DNA of 64,000 bases from DAOPYU01 sp942493245. GTDB taxonomy: Bacteria > Sumerlaeota > Sumerlaeia > UBA8349. A program made the position numbers and the translations under genes. Under the pieces are notes generated by a model. The model was not told the DNA's origin, searched no databases, and was given only the letters and a program-made list of their open reading frames with translations. How positions within the stretch are numbered: position 1 is the stretch's first letter; every line of letters begins with the position of its first letter. Below are positions 9,028 to 16,826 of the stretch, in pieces. Location of the stretch: contig OW818685.1 of the NCBI GenBank assembly GCA_942493245.1, forward strand, positions 4,402,001-4,466,000. The letters are read 5' to 3'.

Positions 9028-9189
9028 ATGCTCTGGCAAAAATTCCGAAACTGGTTCCGGGGACTTTTCAATCTCGAACCGGTGTTTCTCTGCGACTCCT
9101 GCCGTTACGATTACGGCAACGTCTGCAAACGGCGCGAACGCCCAAACGCCCTGGAGTGTCCGGACTACCAGAAAAATGTGTCGTCCTGA
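9028..9189 (+). CDS. 53-residue cysteine-rich protein of unknown function
   Basis: Begins MLWQKFRNWFRGLFNLEP, an amphipathic, aromatic and basic N-terminus. The C-terminal half has four cysteines spaced C-x2-C-x7-C-x10-C (CDSCRYDYGNVCKRRERP then ECPDY), a likely single metal-binding knuckle. GAAAGG lies upstream of the ATG at 9028. A longer in-frame start at 8782 is rejected because its composition is not protein-like. The 195-bp gap to the SurA-like gene makes co-transcription possible. No family name recognised; the regular cysteine spacing and good RBS support a real gene. Confidence 0.6.
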   Translation: MLWQKFRNWFRGLFNLEPVFLCDSCRYDYGNVCKRRERPNALECPDYQKNVSS

Positions 9190-9383
9190 GCGAAAAACAC
9201 CTGTCCGGATGCTCGAGGAGCGGTCTCTTGCCGACTTTTACTTGTGTGGCGCGGCGGGCTGGTCAATACTGAGGGAGGAAACGTAGTCGGCCTCCCCTCA
9301 CAGGGGAAAGCGCGTGCAGCCGGACGGAGGATAGCGCAACGGTCGGATCTCGCGCGGGGAAACAACGAAAAAGGAGCAGGAGA

Positions 9384-10424
9384 ATGCTGGGGGTTCTGGG
9401 ACGAATCGGATGGCTGGCGGCGCTGAGTCTGGCCGTGAGCGTGCTGCCCGCCCGCGCAGCCGAAGAAGAGTGGCCGGGCGCGGGGAAGCAATCGAGCGGG
9501 CAGGGCGTGGTCGCAACCGCCCGCGCCAAGGGCGGTCCCTCCCAGCTGGTGGACCGGATTGTGGCCTGGATTGACAACGAGCCGGTGGCGCTGAGCGAAG
9601 TGGAAGAGGCGCTGGTCCAGTATCAGGCGGAAGGCGAAATCCCACGGGCGGGCACAAAGGAAAGCCTCCTGCGCCGGGCGCTGGACCGCTGGGTGGACGA
9701 ACAACTGATGTTCAAAGCCGCCGAAAAGGCGGGGGTCAAACCCGCTCCCGAAACCATAGACTCCCAGGTTCTGGCGCGCTTGCGCAGTGTCGAAGAAAAC
9801 GAGGGGGGGCGCGAAAATCTCGACGCGCTCCTGAAGATCGGCAACGTGGACCGCGAGTGGTTCCGCGAGCGGCTGCGGCGGCTTGTCACGCGCGAATGGA
9901 CCATCGCAATGGCCATCAGCATGCGCGTTCAGGTGACCGATGCCGAGGTGACGGCATTCGAGGAGAAACGCAAGGCGGAGGGGAAACCGACGGTGTTGTA
10001 CCGTCTGGCGCAGGCCTTCCTGCCCCTGAGCGAGTCGGCGCCCGAAACCCAGGTGGAGGCGGCCATCACGGATCTGACAGACATGCGCCTCAAGGCGGTC
10101 AAGACGACCGATTTTCTCGCCACGGCAAGCGAGTGGGCGGGACGGCATGCCGCCGAAGGCGCCGAAGCGGGGATTCTGGGCGCCTTTGCGCCCGGCGACA
10201 TGAACTTCGAGAGCCTGGACAAGGCGATGCAGACCCTCGAGGTGGGCCGCAGCAGCGAACCGATCCGCACGCCACGCGGGTTGCATGTCCTGTACCTGGA
10301 AAGCAAAATTTCGGGGCGTCAACTCCTTTTCAAGGAACGCTACGAGTCCGAACAGAAGAAATGGGTGGAGCAATTGCGTTCCGCCTCCAACGTGCAGGTG
10401 GCCACCCCCCTGTTGCCGAACTGA
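9384..10424 (+). CDS. SurA/PpiC-like periplasmic peptidyl-prolyl isomerase/chaperone
   Basis: 346 residues with a signal peptide (cleavage near ARA-AE, residue 26). Residues ~53-180 match the SurA N-terminal chaperone region (VDRIVAWIDNEPVALSEVE, then a helical DRWVDEQLMFKAAEKAG segment). Residues ~195-310 look like one parvulin-type rotamase domain, ending in GRSSEPIRTPRGLHVLYLE. E. coli SurA has two parvulin domains and 428 residues, so this is a one-domain version. Expected role: escorting outer-membrane proteins through the periplasm. A strong RBS (AGGAGCAGGAG) directly precedes the ATG. Confidence 0.82.
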   Translation: MLGVLGRIGWLAALSLAVSVLPARAAEEEWPGAGKQSSGQGVVATARAKGGPSQLVDRIVAWIDNEPVALSEVEEALVQYQAEGEIPRAGTKESLLRRALDRWVDEQLMFKAAEKAGVKPAPETIDSQVLARLRSVEENEGGRENLDALLKIGNVDREWFRERLRRLVTREWTIAMAISMRVQVTDAEVTAFEEKRKAEGKPTVLYRLAQAFLPLSESAPETQVEAAITDLTDMRLKAVKTTDFLATASEWAGRHAAEGAEAGILGAFAPGDMNFESLDKAMQTLEVGRSSEPIRTPRGLHVLYLESKISGRQLLFKERYESEQKKWVEQLRSASNVQVATPLLPN

Positions 10425-10561
10425 GAGATCCAGTAAAGCCCCCACGGGTTTCTCTGGCGTTTCTTTCGCTTTTTTGCCAACATGAGGCCGTTCTGGACAC
10501 TGTGACCCGGGCGGTTGAAACACGCCCTCTCGATTGATTTTGACGGCACAAGGAGACCTCG

Positions 10562-12475
10562 ATGGACTCGAAGCGATTTTTTTCGCGTGGGACCGTATTT
10601 TTCATGACTTTGGTCGCACTTTCCCTGGCGCCGCTCGCGCTTGCGGCCTCCGCCGGTGTGGATCTCGACCCGAAACGCGTCGAGGCGATCGCCGCGCTGT
10701 TGCCCGAGAAACCCACCGGGTTCGGGAAACCGATCTCCGACCGCCCGGCCTGGGAAGCGTTGGGCAAGCAGGCCGCCTTCAGCAAGATCGTCGCCCGGGC
10801 CGAACTCCTGATTTCCACCCCTTTCCCGGACTCGCCCGACGAACTCTACCTCGAGTTTTCCCAGAACGGAAACCGCGGAAACTACCAGAAAGTCGCCTCC
10901 GAGCGCCGGTCGCAGGTGCGGATTTTCACCCTGGCCGAATGTCTTGAAAATCAGGGGAATTTTCTTCCCGCTCTCGAGGAGGTCATCAACGAACTGTGCC
11001 TCGAACGGACCTGGGTGCTGCCGGCACACGACAAATCGCTCGAAAACTTCGACCTGAAGACGGTGGATATTGACCTGGCCTCGTCCGCCCTGGCGTGGGA
11101 ACTGGCGATAGCCGACTACCTGCTGGGAGACAAACTCCAGCCGGACGTCCGCGACACGATCCGCCGCAATGTCGAGGCGCGGGTGCTCAATCCGTTCCGT
11201 CAGATGGTGACGGGGGTCCGCGAGGGAAATTTTTGGCTACGCACGACCAACAACTGGAACGCCGTGTGTCTGGCGGGGGTGACCGGCGCGGCGCTGGCCC
11301 TGGTCGAGAAACGCGAGGAGCGCGCTTTCTTCGCCGCCGCCGCGGAGTCCGGCATCAAAAACTTCCTGAAAGGTTTCACCCCCGACGGGTATTGCAGTGA
11401 AGGGGTCAGCTACTGGAATTACGGCTTCGGCCATTATGTGCTGCTGACCGAGGCGTTGCGCCAGGCGACCGCCGGGCGCCTGGATCTGATGGAAACCCCG
11501 GAAGCCAAGCCCGCCGCGCTCTATGGAACCCGGATCGAAATCCAGAACGGCATCTGTCCGGCGTTTTCGGACTGCCCGATCAACGCCAAACCCGACCGCG
11601 AACTGCTCGCGTATCTGGATCGCCGATATGCGCTGGGATTGAATCTGAAACTGGAGCCGAGCAGCGGCGGGGCGCTGTTCGAGTCGCTGTGCTATGCGTA
11701 CCCCGACGCGTTCCCGAAGGCGAAAGCGTCCGAATCCACCCCATCGGTCAACGCCGAGCGCGACTGGTTTGCCGACGCAGGGGTCTATATCGGGCGTCCA
11801 GACACGAAAAGTGAAACGAAACTGGCCGTGGCGCTCAAGGGGGGACACAATGACGAGCACCACAACCACAACGATGTGGGATCCTATCAGGTGGTCCTGA
11901 ACGACACCGTTCTCCTGTCGGACCCCGGCTCGGAGGTCTATACCGCGCGGACCTTCAGCAACCAGCGCTACGAAAGCCTGGCGCTGAACTCGTTCGGCCA
12001 TCCGGTCCCCCGGGTGGCGGGAAAGTTGCAGGAGACCGGGCGCCAGGCCGAGGGAAAAATCGTGCGCGAGGATTTCTCGGGCATGGGCGACACTCTGATC
12101 GTGGATCTGAAATCGGTCTATGCGGTTCCCGAACTCGAACGGCTCGAACGGACCTTCATCTACCTGCGGAACGAGCGGGGCCGTTTCATCGTGAGCGACC
12201 TGGTGGCGTTCAACAATCCGGAGAAGTTCGAGACGGCTCTGGTCACCTTCGGCGCGTGCGAAGAGGTAAAGCCGGGCGTACTCGAAATTCGCGACAAGGG
12301 GGAAACGCTCCGCGTGACCGTCGAGACGGGGGGCAAGCCCTTCGATATAGTCAAGGATGTTCTGAGCGAAGACCTGCAGACCGACCGCAAGCCCACACGC
12401 ATCGCCATCCGGTTGCGCAACCCCGTCCTGCAGGCCACCGTGCGCCTGACAATGGAACCGGTTGTCGCGCCGTGA
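10562..12475 (+). CDS. Heparinase II/III-like polysaccharide lyase, secreted
   Basis: 637 residues with a signal peptide (to about residue 29, LALAAS). The N-terminal ~60-390 is an alpha-helical region typical of the (alpha/alpha) toroid of these lyases, including NNWNAVCLAGVTGAALAL and GYCSEGVSYWNYGFGHY. The heparinase II/III beta-sandwich begins with GGHNDEHHNHNDVGSYQ near residue 428, a His/Asn-rich signature that in this family contributes to catalysis or metal binding, followed by LLSDPGSEVYTARTF. Substrate (alginate, heparin-like or other uronate polymer) cannot be decided. RBS AAGGAG is 6 nt before the ATG. It stands alone; no sugar transporter or sulfatase is adjacent. Confidence 0.85.
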   Translation: MDSKRFFSRGTVFFMTLVALSLAPLALAASAGVDLDPKRVEAIAALLPEKPTGFGKPISDRPAWEALGKQAAFSKIVARAELLISTPFPDSPDELYLEFSQNGNRGNYQKVASERRSQVRIFTLAECLENQGNFLPALEEVINELCLERTWVLPAHDKSLENFDLKTVDIDLASSALAWELAIADYLLGDKLQPDVRDTIRRNVEARVLNPFRQMVTGVREGNFWLRTTNNWNAVCLAGVTGAALALVEKREERAFFAAAAESGIKNFLKGFTPDGYCSEGVSYWNYGFGHYVLLTEALRQATAGRLDLMETPEAKPAALYGTRIEIQNGICPAFSDCPINAKPDRELLAYLDRRYALGLNLKLEPSSGGALFESLCYAYPDAFPKAKASESTPSVNAERDWFADAGVYIGRPDTKSETKLAVALKGGHNDEHHNHNDVGSYQVVLNDTVLLSDPGSEVYTARTFSNQRYESLALNSFGHPVPRVAGKLQETGRQAEGKIVREDFSGMGDTLIVDLKSVYAVPELERLERTFIYLRNERGRFIVSDLVAFNNPEKFETALVTFGACEEVKPGVLEIRDKGETLRVTVETGGKPFDIVKDVLSEDLQTDRKPTRIAIRLRNPVLQATVRLTMEPVVAP

Positions 12476-12786
12476 AATAGATTCTGTTTACCGCGGAACG
12501 CGGAAGAGGCGCGGTCGTCCCCACCCATGAAGCCCCCCTTCTCGGGCGCAGACGGCCGTGCCACCTCTCCACGCATCTTCAGGTTTTCCTTCTTCCCCTT
12601 TTCCCTTGACATTCGCATCTGCTTTTGTCCCAATTGTCGAGCTGCGAAACGTGGCCGTCGGCGCGATGGGGCGCGCCCGGCTATTCCTCTGTTTCTTCCT
12701 CCTCTCCTGAACGTTTCCCGGCGTCCATACCCATCCGTTGCCCGGCGGCAATGACCATTCTATTTTTACTGGAAAGAGGCGTTTAC
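12476..12786. other. Intergenic region before the SPOR-domain gene
   Basis: No gene is apparent. A TTGACA hexamer at 12606-12611 has no convincing -10 partner at the right distance. The in-frame extension upstream of 12787 lacks a signal-peptide-compatible start, so I keep the start at 12787, where GAAAGAGG and a signal sequence agree. Confidence 0.4.
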
Positions 12787-15700
12787 ATGTCCTTGCGTAT
12801 CCGCTTTCTCACGCTGCTTCTGCTGCTTCTGTGTTTCTCGACAGCGCGCGCGAATGCCACTCTGTACTCCCGCTCGTTCAGCGGCCAGGAAGGCCGCCCG
12901 ACCGACGGGTGGCAGTTCGACACCACCGATCCGGGGTACTGGACCCAGCACGACGGCTGGCTGGCCTCGGGCAATGGGAAAGACCAGGTCGTGCAGGCCG
13001 ACGGGTACTCCTACGCCATCATAGACACCCCCGATGCGCACGGGTGGGACGATTACGAAGTGCGCACGCGCTTCTGGATGAAACCCGCCTCGGGCGAACT
13101 GGCCCTGGTGGGACGCTGGCACAACCGCCAGAACCACTACCGCGCCGTCCTGAAGTTCGGGGAAGGCAGCCGGTCGGTCCAACTTCAGAAAGTCGTCAAG
13201 GGCCAAACTTCGCAACTGGCCACCCAACCCGTCAAACTGGACCAGTTGGGCGTCCCGGCCATCGAACGGGGCGCCCCCGACAAGGCGGTGGACTTCGCTT
13301 TCTCGCTCAACGGTCCCGAGCTGGCCGTAAGCCTGGCGGGCAAACCCGTCGTAAGCGCGCAGGACTCGACCTTCGCCGCCGGTTCCGCCGGCTTCGGGCA
13401 GAGCCAGAACGACGTCTATTTCAGCGGCATTCAGGTGGCGCAGGCCACCGCTCCCGCCGCCCAGGCCCGCCCGGCCGCCCGTGCTTCCTCGGGGGGCGTC
13501 TATAGCGTACAACTCTACCGGGGCACCGACATCGCCTTTGCCACGGCCCTGCTGCGCGAACTGAAGGTCAAGGGGTACATGCCCATGCTCCTGAAGGAGA
13601 ACGGCGAGGTACGCGTCCTGGTGGGGCGGTTCGGTTCGCAGAGCGAAGCGGCGCGCATGAAACAGGTCATGATTCTCAATGAGGACTACGCCTTCGCCTC
13701 GGTGCAGGACGTTTCCGAGAGCCGGGAAATCGGCACGACGGCCACCACCTCGCAGCCCGACGAACAGAAAACCAAGGAGATGGTGGACAGCACTCTCAAA
13801 AACATGGACCTGGACAACCTGACGCCCGAGCAGCAGCAGAAAGTGCTCGACATGGTCGTCAAGTGGCGCGCCAACCGCATGAACCTTCAGTCGGTCGAGC
13901 GCATCCTGGAAATCAAGCAGGACATCACCCGGATGACCGAGGACCAGAAGAAGAGCCTTGTCACCCTCGAAGAGAAGGTGGCGCTGGCCTCGAATCTGGG
14001 GGCGGAATTCAAGTCGCTCGAAGAGAAAGTCGCGAGCCAGAACCCCATCGAGCAAGTGAACCAGGCGCTCAAGGAGAGCCGGGAGAAGGAACTGATCGCC
14101 CTGAAACTCAAGGCCGAGGAAGCCAGCAAGGGCGACAACTATGAGGAAGCGCTGAACCTCTGGTTCGAGGTGTCCAGCATGGCCTCGCTGGACAACCCGG
14201 CCGTGATGCGCGAAGCCTCGACCGAAATCAAGAAACTCCAGGCGATTCTCGCGAATCGTCCCGGTTCCGGCGGAGGCGTGGCCGCACCGTCTTCCGGCAA
14301 TATGAACCTCTACCTCATGATCGGCGGAGCGGGACTGGTCATTTTGGCCGTCCTGCTGTTCCTGGTCTTCCAGAGCAACCGCAAACGCTACCAGGCCCTG
14401 ATGCTTCAAATGCAAGAGGGCGGCGGGCGCGGCCCGGCGTTGCGCGAACCGGCAGGCAAGGGCAAAACCGCCGCGCTCGGCGCCGCCGGCATGGGCGCCG
14501 GCATGGGCGCCCTGGACTTCCCCGGTGGGGATGAACTGGGACTGCTCGAACAGACCGACACCAGCATGGCCGACTTCATGATTCCCGAAAAACCATCGAA
14601 GTCCGCTTCGAAACCGGCCGAGGACGACTCGAGCCTTTTCCCCGAGATGGAAGCCGAACCGCTCTCGCTGGACGGGGGATCCGGGGCGTCGTCCGGCGGC
14701 ATGGACCTGGGTTTCAGCTTCGGACAGGATGAAAAAGACGGGTCCGAAGCCGACGCCATGAGTTTCGATTTTGGCGGAGGCCAGGAGCAGCAGACACCGG
14801 AAGAATCCGAGCCGGTCGGCTTCAGTTTCGCGCCCACGGAAGAGACCTCGGGCGCGGGCGATTCCTTCGGGTTCGACTTCGGTGCGGGCGAGACAGAGGC
14901 GGAATCCTCCGGCAAGTCCGGTGACGACCAGGATTTCGGCTTCTTCGGATTTGACGCGACCCCCTCGACCGGTACGTCCGAGGCGGAGCCTGAGATGGCA
15001 CCGGCCCTGGGCGCGGGTGGGGGCGACGACATGGGATTCACGTTCGACTTCGGCGGTGGATCGTCCTCGGGAGACCTCGACACCCACGGCGCGATCACCG
15101 CGTCGGTGTTCCCCACCGACGACCTTCCGACCCCCTCGGTCGGTTCGGACGACGACCTGGCCTTCAGCTTCCACGACACCGTGGCCGAGAGCAAAGCCAA
15201 GGCCACGGTCGAGGAAGAAGAGGTGGCTCCGGAAGAACACGAGCCGCTCTCGCTCGATTTTGGAAGTTTCGGTGGAACGGAAGAGAAAGCCCCGGAACCG
15301 ACAGCCGGCGCCGCCGCCTCGGAAGATTCCGATTCTCTCGCCCTCGGCGACCTGACCTTCAACATCGCCACGGAGGACGACTCCTTCTCGGCCGACACGG
15401 CGCCGACCCAGGCCCTGCCCAGCGAGTTGTACAGCGGCAGTTACGAATCGCCCTTTGCGGAGCCTGCCCCCGCCTTCTCCGAAACGCCCTCGTTCGCGAT
15501 GGGCGCCAACCCCCTGATGGATGACGGTCTGGACTTCGGTCTGCCGTCCATTGAGGCGGTTCCGGAACCCTCGATCCCGACGATCAAACTCGACAAGCCC
15601 GCCCAGCCGCTGGCGCCCGGCGTCCTCTTTGCCCAGGATTTAGCCTCGGACACTGTGGGCCAGATGCCCTCCGGATGGAAGGGCGAAGAAGTGCCGGACG

Positions 15701-16185
15701 CCGCCCTCACCGTCGTCGAGGACCCGGACGGTTCGGGCGAAAAATGCCTCCTGTTCCAGAAAACCGGCGAGGTCGTTGGAACCTCATTCTCGTGCCACTT
15801 CAAGGAAGTGCGCGGCAACATCGTCATCGAGTACGACATCCGCTGCGACGAGAAAAACAAGCACCTGCTCGGCCTCTACGTCGAAGCCGACAGCGACTTC
15901 CGCCGCTCGGTCCACACGGTCGTCCAATGCACCGACCCCGCAAAGCCCGCGCACCTGCGCGTCTTCACCCAACCGGCCGACTACGTGATGGGCCAATGGG
16001 CGCACATCAAGTACATCGTGGACCTGGGCGAAGGACTGGTGGACGGGTACGTGGACGATCAACTGGTAGCCGAAGGCGTCCGCATGGGCACCCGCACCCC
16101 GGTGCTGAACACCCTGTCCATCCGCGACAGCAAGAACACCACCGGCACACTCTACGTGAAGAACCTGGTGATCCGGCAGGGATAA
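12787..16185 (+). CDS. Large SPOR-domain envelope protein with FimV-like layout and FG-rich acidic region
   Basis: 1132 residues. Signal peptide (1-23), then a lectin/LamG-like beta region (~25-217). A SPOR-like domain follows at ~237-310 (VYSVQLYRGTD; LRELKVKGYMPML; RVLVGRFGSQSEAARM), a fold that binds denuded septal peptidoglycan. A coiled coil (~340-485) leads to one membrane helix (~508-528, LYLMIGGAGLVILAVLLFLV). Then come ~400 acidic, low-complexity residues with at least eight aromatic repeats such as GFSFG, SFDFGGG, FGFDFGAG and GFTFDFGGG, and a C-terminal lectin-like beta domain (~940-1131). A periplasmic peptidoglycan-binding part, single helix and acidic cytoplasmic tail recall FimV/HubP polar hubs, but LysM is replaced by SPOR. 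Domains are inferred by eye. A strong terminator follows. Confidence 0.75.
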   Translation: MSLRIRFLTLLLLLLCFSTARANATLYSRSFSGQEGRPTDGWQFDTTDPGYWTQHDGWLASGNGKDQVVQADGYSYAIIDTPDAHGWDDYEVRTRFWMKPASGELALVGRWHNRQNHYRAVLKFGEGSRSVQLQKVVKGQTSQLATQPVKLDQLGVPAIERGAPDKAVDFAFSLNGPELAVSLAGKPVVSAQDSTFAAGSAGFGQSQNDVYFSGIQVAQATAPAAQARPAARASSGGVYSVQLYRGTDIAFATALLRELKVKGYMPMLLKENGEVRVLVGRFGSQSEAARMKQVMILNEDYAFASVQDVSESREIGTTATTSQPDEQKTKEMVDSTLKNMDLDNLTPEQQQKVLDMVVKWRANRMNLQSVERILEIKQDITRMTEDQKKSLVTLEEKVALASNLGAEFKSLEEKVASQNPIEQVNQALKESREKELIALKLKAEEASKGDNYEEALNLWFEVSSMASLDNPAVMREASTEIKKLQAILANRPGSGGGVAAPSSGNMNLYLMIGGAGLVILAVLLFLVFQSNRKRYQALMLQMQEGGGRGPALREPAGKGKTAALGAAGMGAGMGALDFPGGDELGLLEQTDTSMADFMIPEKPSKSASKPAEDDSSLFPEMEAEPLSLDGGSGASSGGMDLGFSFGQDEKDGSEADAMSFDFGGGQEQQTPEESEPVGFSFAPTEETSGAGDSFGFDFGAGETEAESSGKSGDDQDFGFFGFDATPSTGTSEAEPEMAPALGAGGGDDMGFTFDFGGGSSSGDLDTHGAITASVFPTDDLPTPSVGSDDDLAFSFHDTVAESKAKATVEEEEVAPEEHEPLSLDFGSFGGTEEKAPEPTAGAAASEDSDSLALGDLTFNIATEDDSFSADTAPTQALPSELYSGSYESPFAEPAPAFSETPSFAMGANPLMDDGLDFGLPSIEAVPEPSIPTIKLDKPAQPLAPGVLFAQDLASDTVGQMPSGWKGEEVPDAALTVVEDPDGSGEKCLLFQKTGEVVGTSFSCHFKEVRGNIVIEYDIRCDEKNKHLLGLYVEADSDFRRSVHTVVQCTDPAKPAHLRVFTQPADYVMGQWAHIKYIVDLGEGLVDGYVDDQLVAEGVRMGTRTPVLNTLSIRDSKNTTGTLYVKNLVIRQG

Positions 16186-16229
16186 GCGAACGGCGACGCT
16201 TCTTACGACGACATGCCTTCAAAAACTCG

Positions 16230-16266
16230 ACCGCTCCTCCTGAAAAACGGGAGGAGCGGTTTCTTT
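16230..16266 (+). terminator. Rho-independent terminator after the SPOR-domain gene
   Basis: A perfect 11-bp stem (ACCGCTCCTCC at 16230-16240 with GGAGGAGCGGT at 16250-16260) and 9-nt loop, followed by TTCTTTATT, 45 bp after the stop codon. Confidence 0.85.
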
Positions 16267-16339
16267 ATTCCCCGGGAAATACGTAACCCACGGGAATGGT
16301 CTTTGGGTGAAGAAGAATCCGAGCCGTTTTCCGTTTCGG

Positions 16340-16500
16340 TTTCCTCAATCCGTCCCGGAGGGACGGCCCGGAAATAGCCCACCGTTTCAACGGTGGGTCA
16401 TCCGGGAAATAACGATTCGTCCCGGCGGGACGATTGAAAAAAGAGGAGAAGCCTGGGGGGGCGTTTCCAACCGTCCCTCCGGGACTCCCAGTTGAAAAAC
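16340..16500. repeat. Cluster of palindromic (REP-like) elements
   Basis: Contains CCGTCCCGGAGGGACGG (16350-16366), a GCCCACCG/CGGTGGGT hairpin (16377-16398), TCGTCCCGGCGGGACGA (16417-16433) and a related CCGTCCCTCCGGGAC (16471-16485). Similar sequence with alternating GC palindromes suggests a non-autonomous interspersed element. Confidence 0.6.
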
Positions 16501-16572
16501 GCTTGTTCGTTGTGAATTATGAGGATTCTTGCCGATGACTCTGACCTAATGAGGCTATTCTACCTCAAATCT

Positions 16573-16646
16573 TGTCCATCCTGTAAATCAGGTCCTTTTT
16601 CAAAAGTGTTCCATCTGCGTAAATCTGCGTTATCTGCGGATTCTTC
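16573..16646 (+). repeat. Interspersed 'CTGCGTAAATCTGCGT' type repeat
   Basis: A run of TCTGCGT units (16614-16646), preceded by 'cttgtccatcctgtaaatcagg'. Related copies occur at 43469-43843, so it is a dispersed intergenic repeat of this genome. Confidence 0.6.
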
Positions 16647-16692
16647 TCGGTTCACTCCCTTCTTTTTTTGGGAAGTAACCGGGCGATAACGT

Positions 16693-16722
16693 TTGATTTC
16701 GGGTGTCCCCCCGCGTTACGAT
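16693..16722 (+). promoter_or_regulatory. Possible promoter of the helicase gene
   Basis: TTGATT (16693-16698), 18-nt spacer, TACGAT (16717-16722), about 100 nt before the helicase start. Each hexamer matches the sigma70 consensus at four positions. Confidence 0.4.
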
Positions 16723-16826
16723 GCGCCAGTTCAAGAAAGAAACCCGGTTGCGGGGGAACGTCTTCCGTTTCCTCCTGATACTTCTCCGAAACCGGAAACA
16801 CCTGTCACCGCCGAGGACTATCCATT

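Noticed and set aside
12625..12786. 54-residue upstream extension of the SPOR-domain protein
   Set aside because: The start at 12787 is followed directly by a signal peptide and preceded by GAAAGAGG.
12766..15240. An 824-codon open frame opposite the SPOR-domain gene
   Set aside because: Antisense shadow; the plus-strand protein has a signal peptide, recognisable domains and a terminator.
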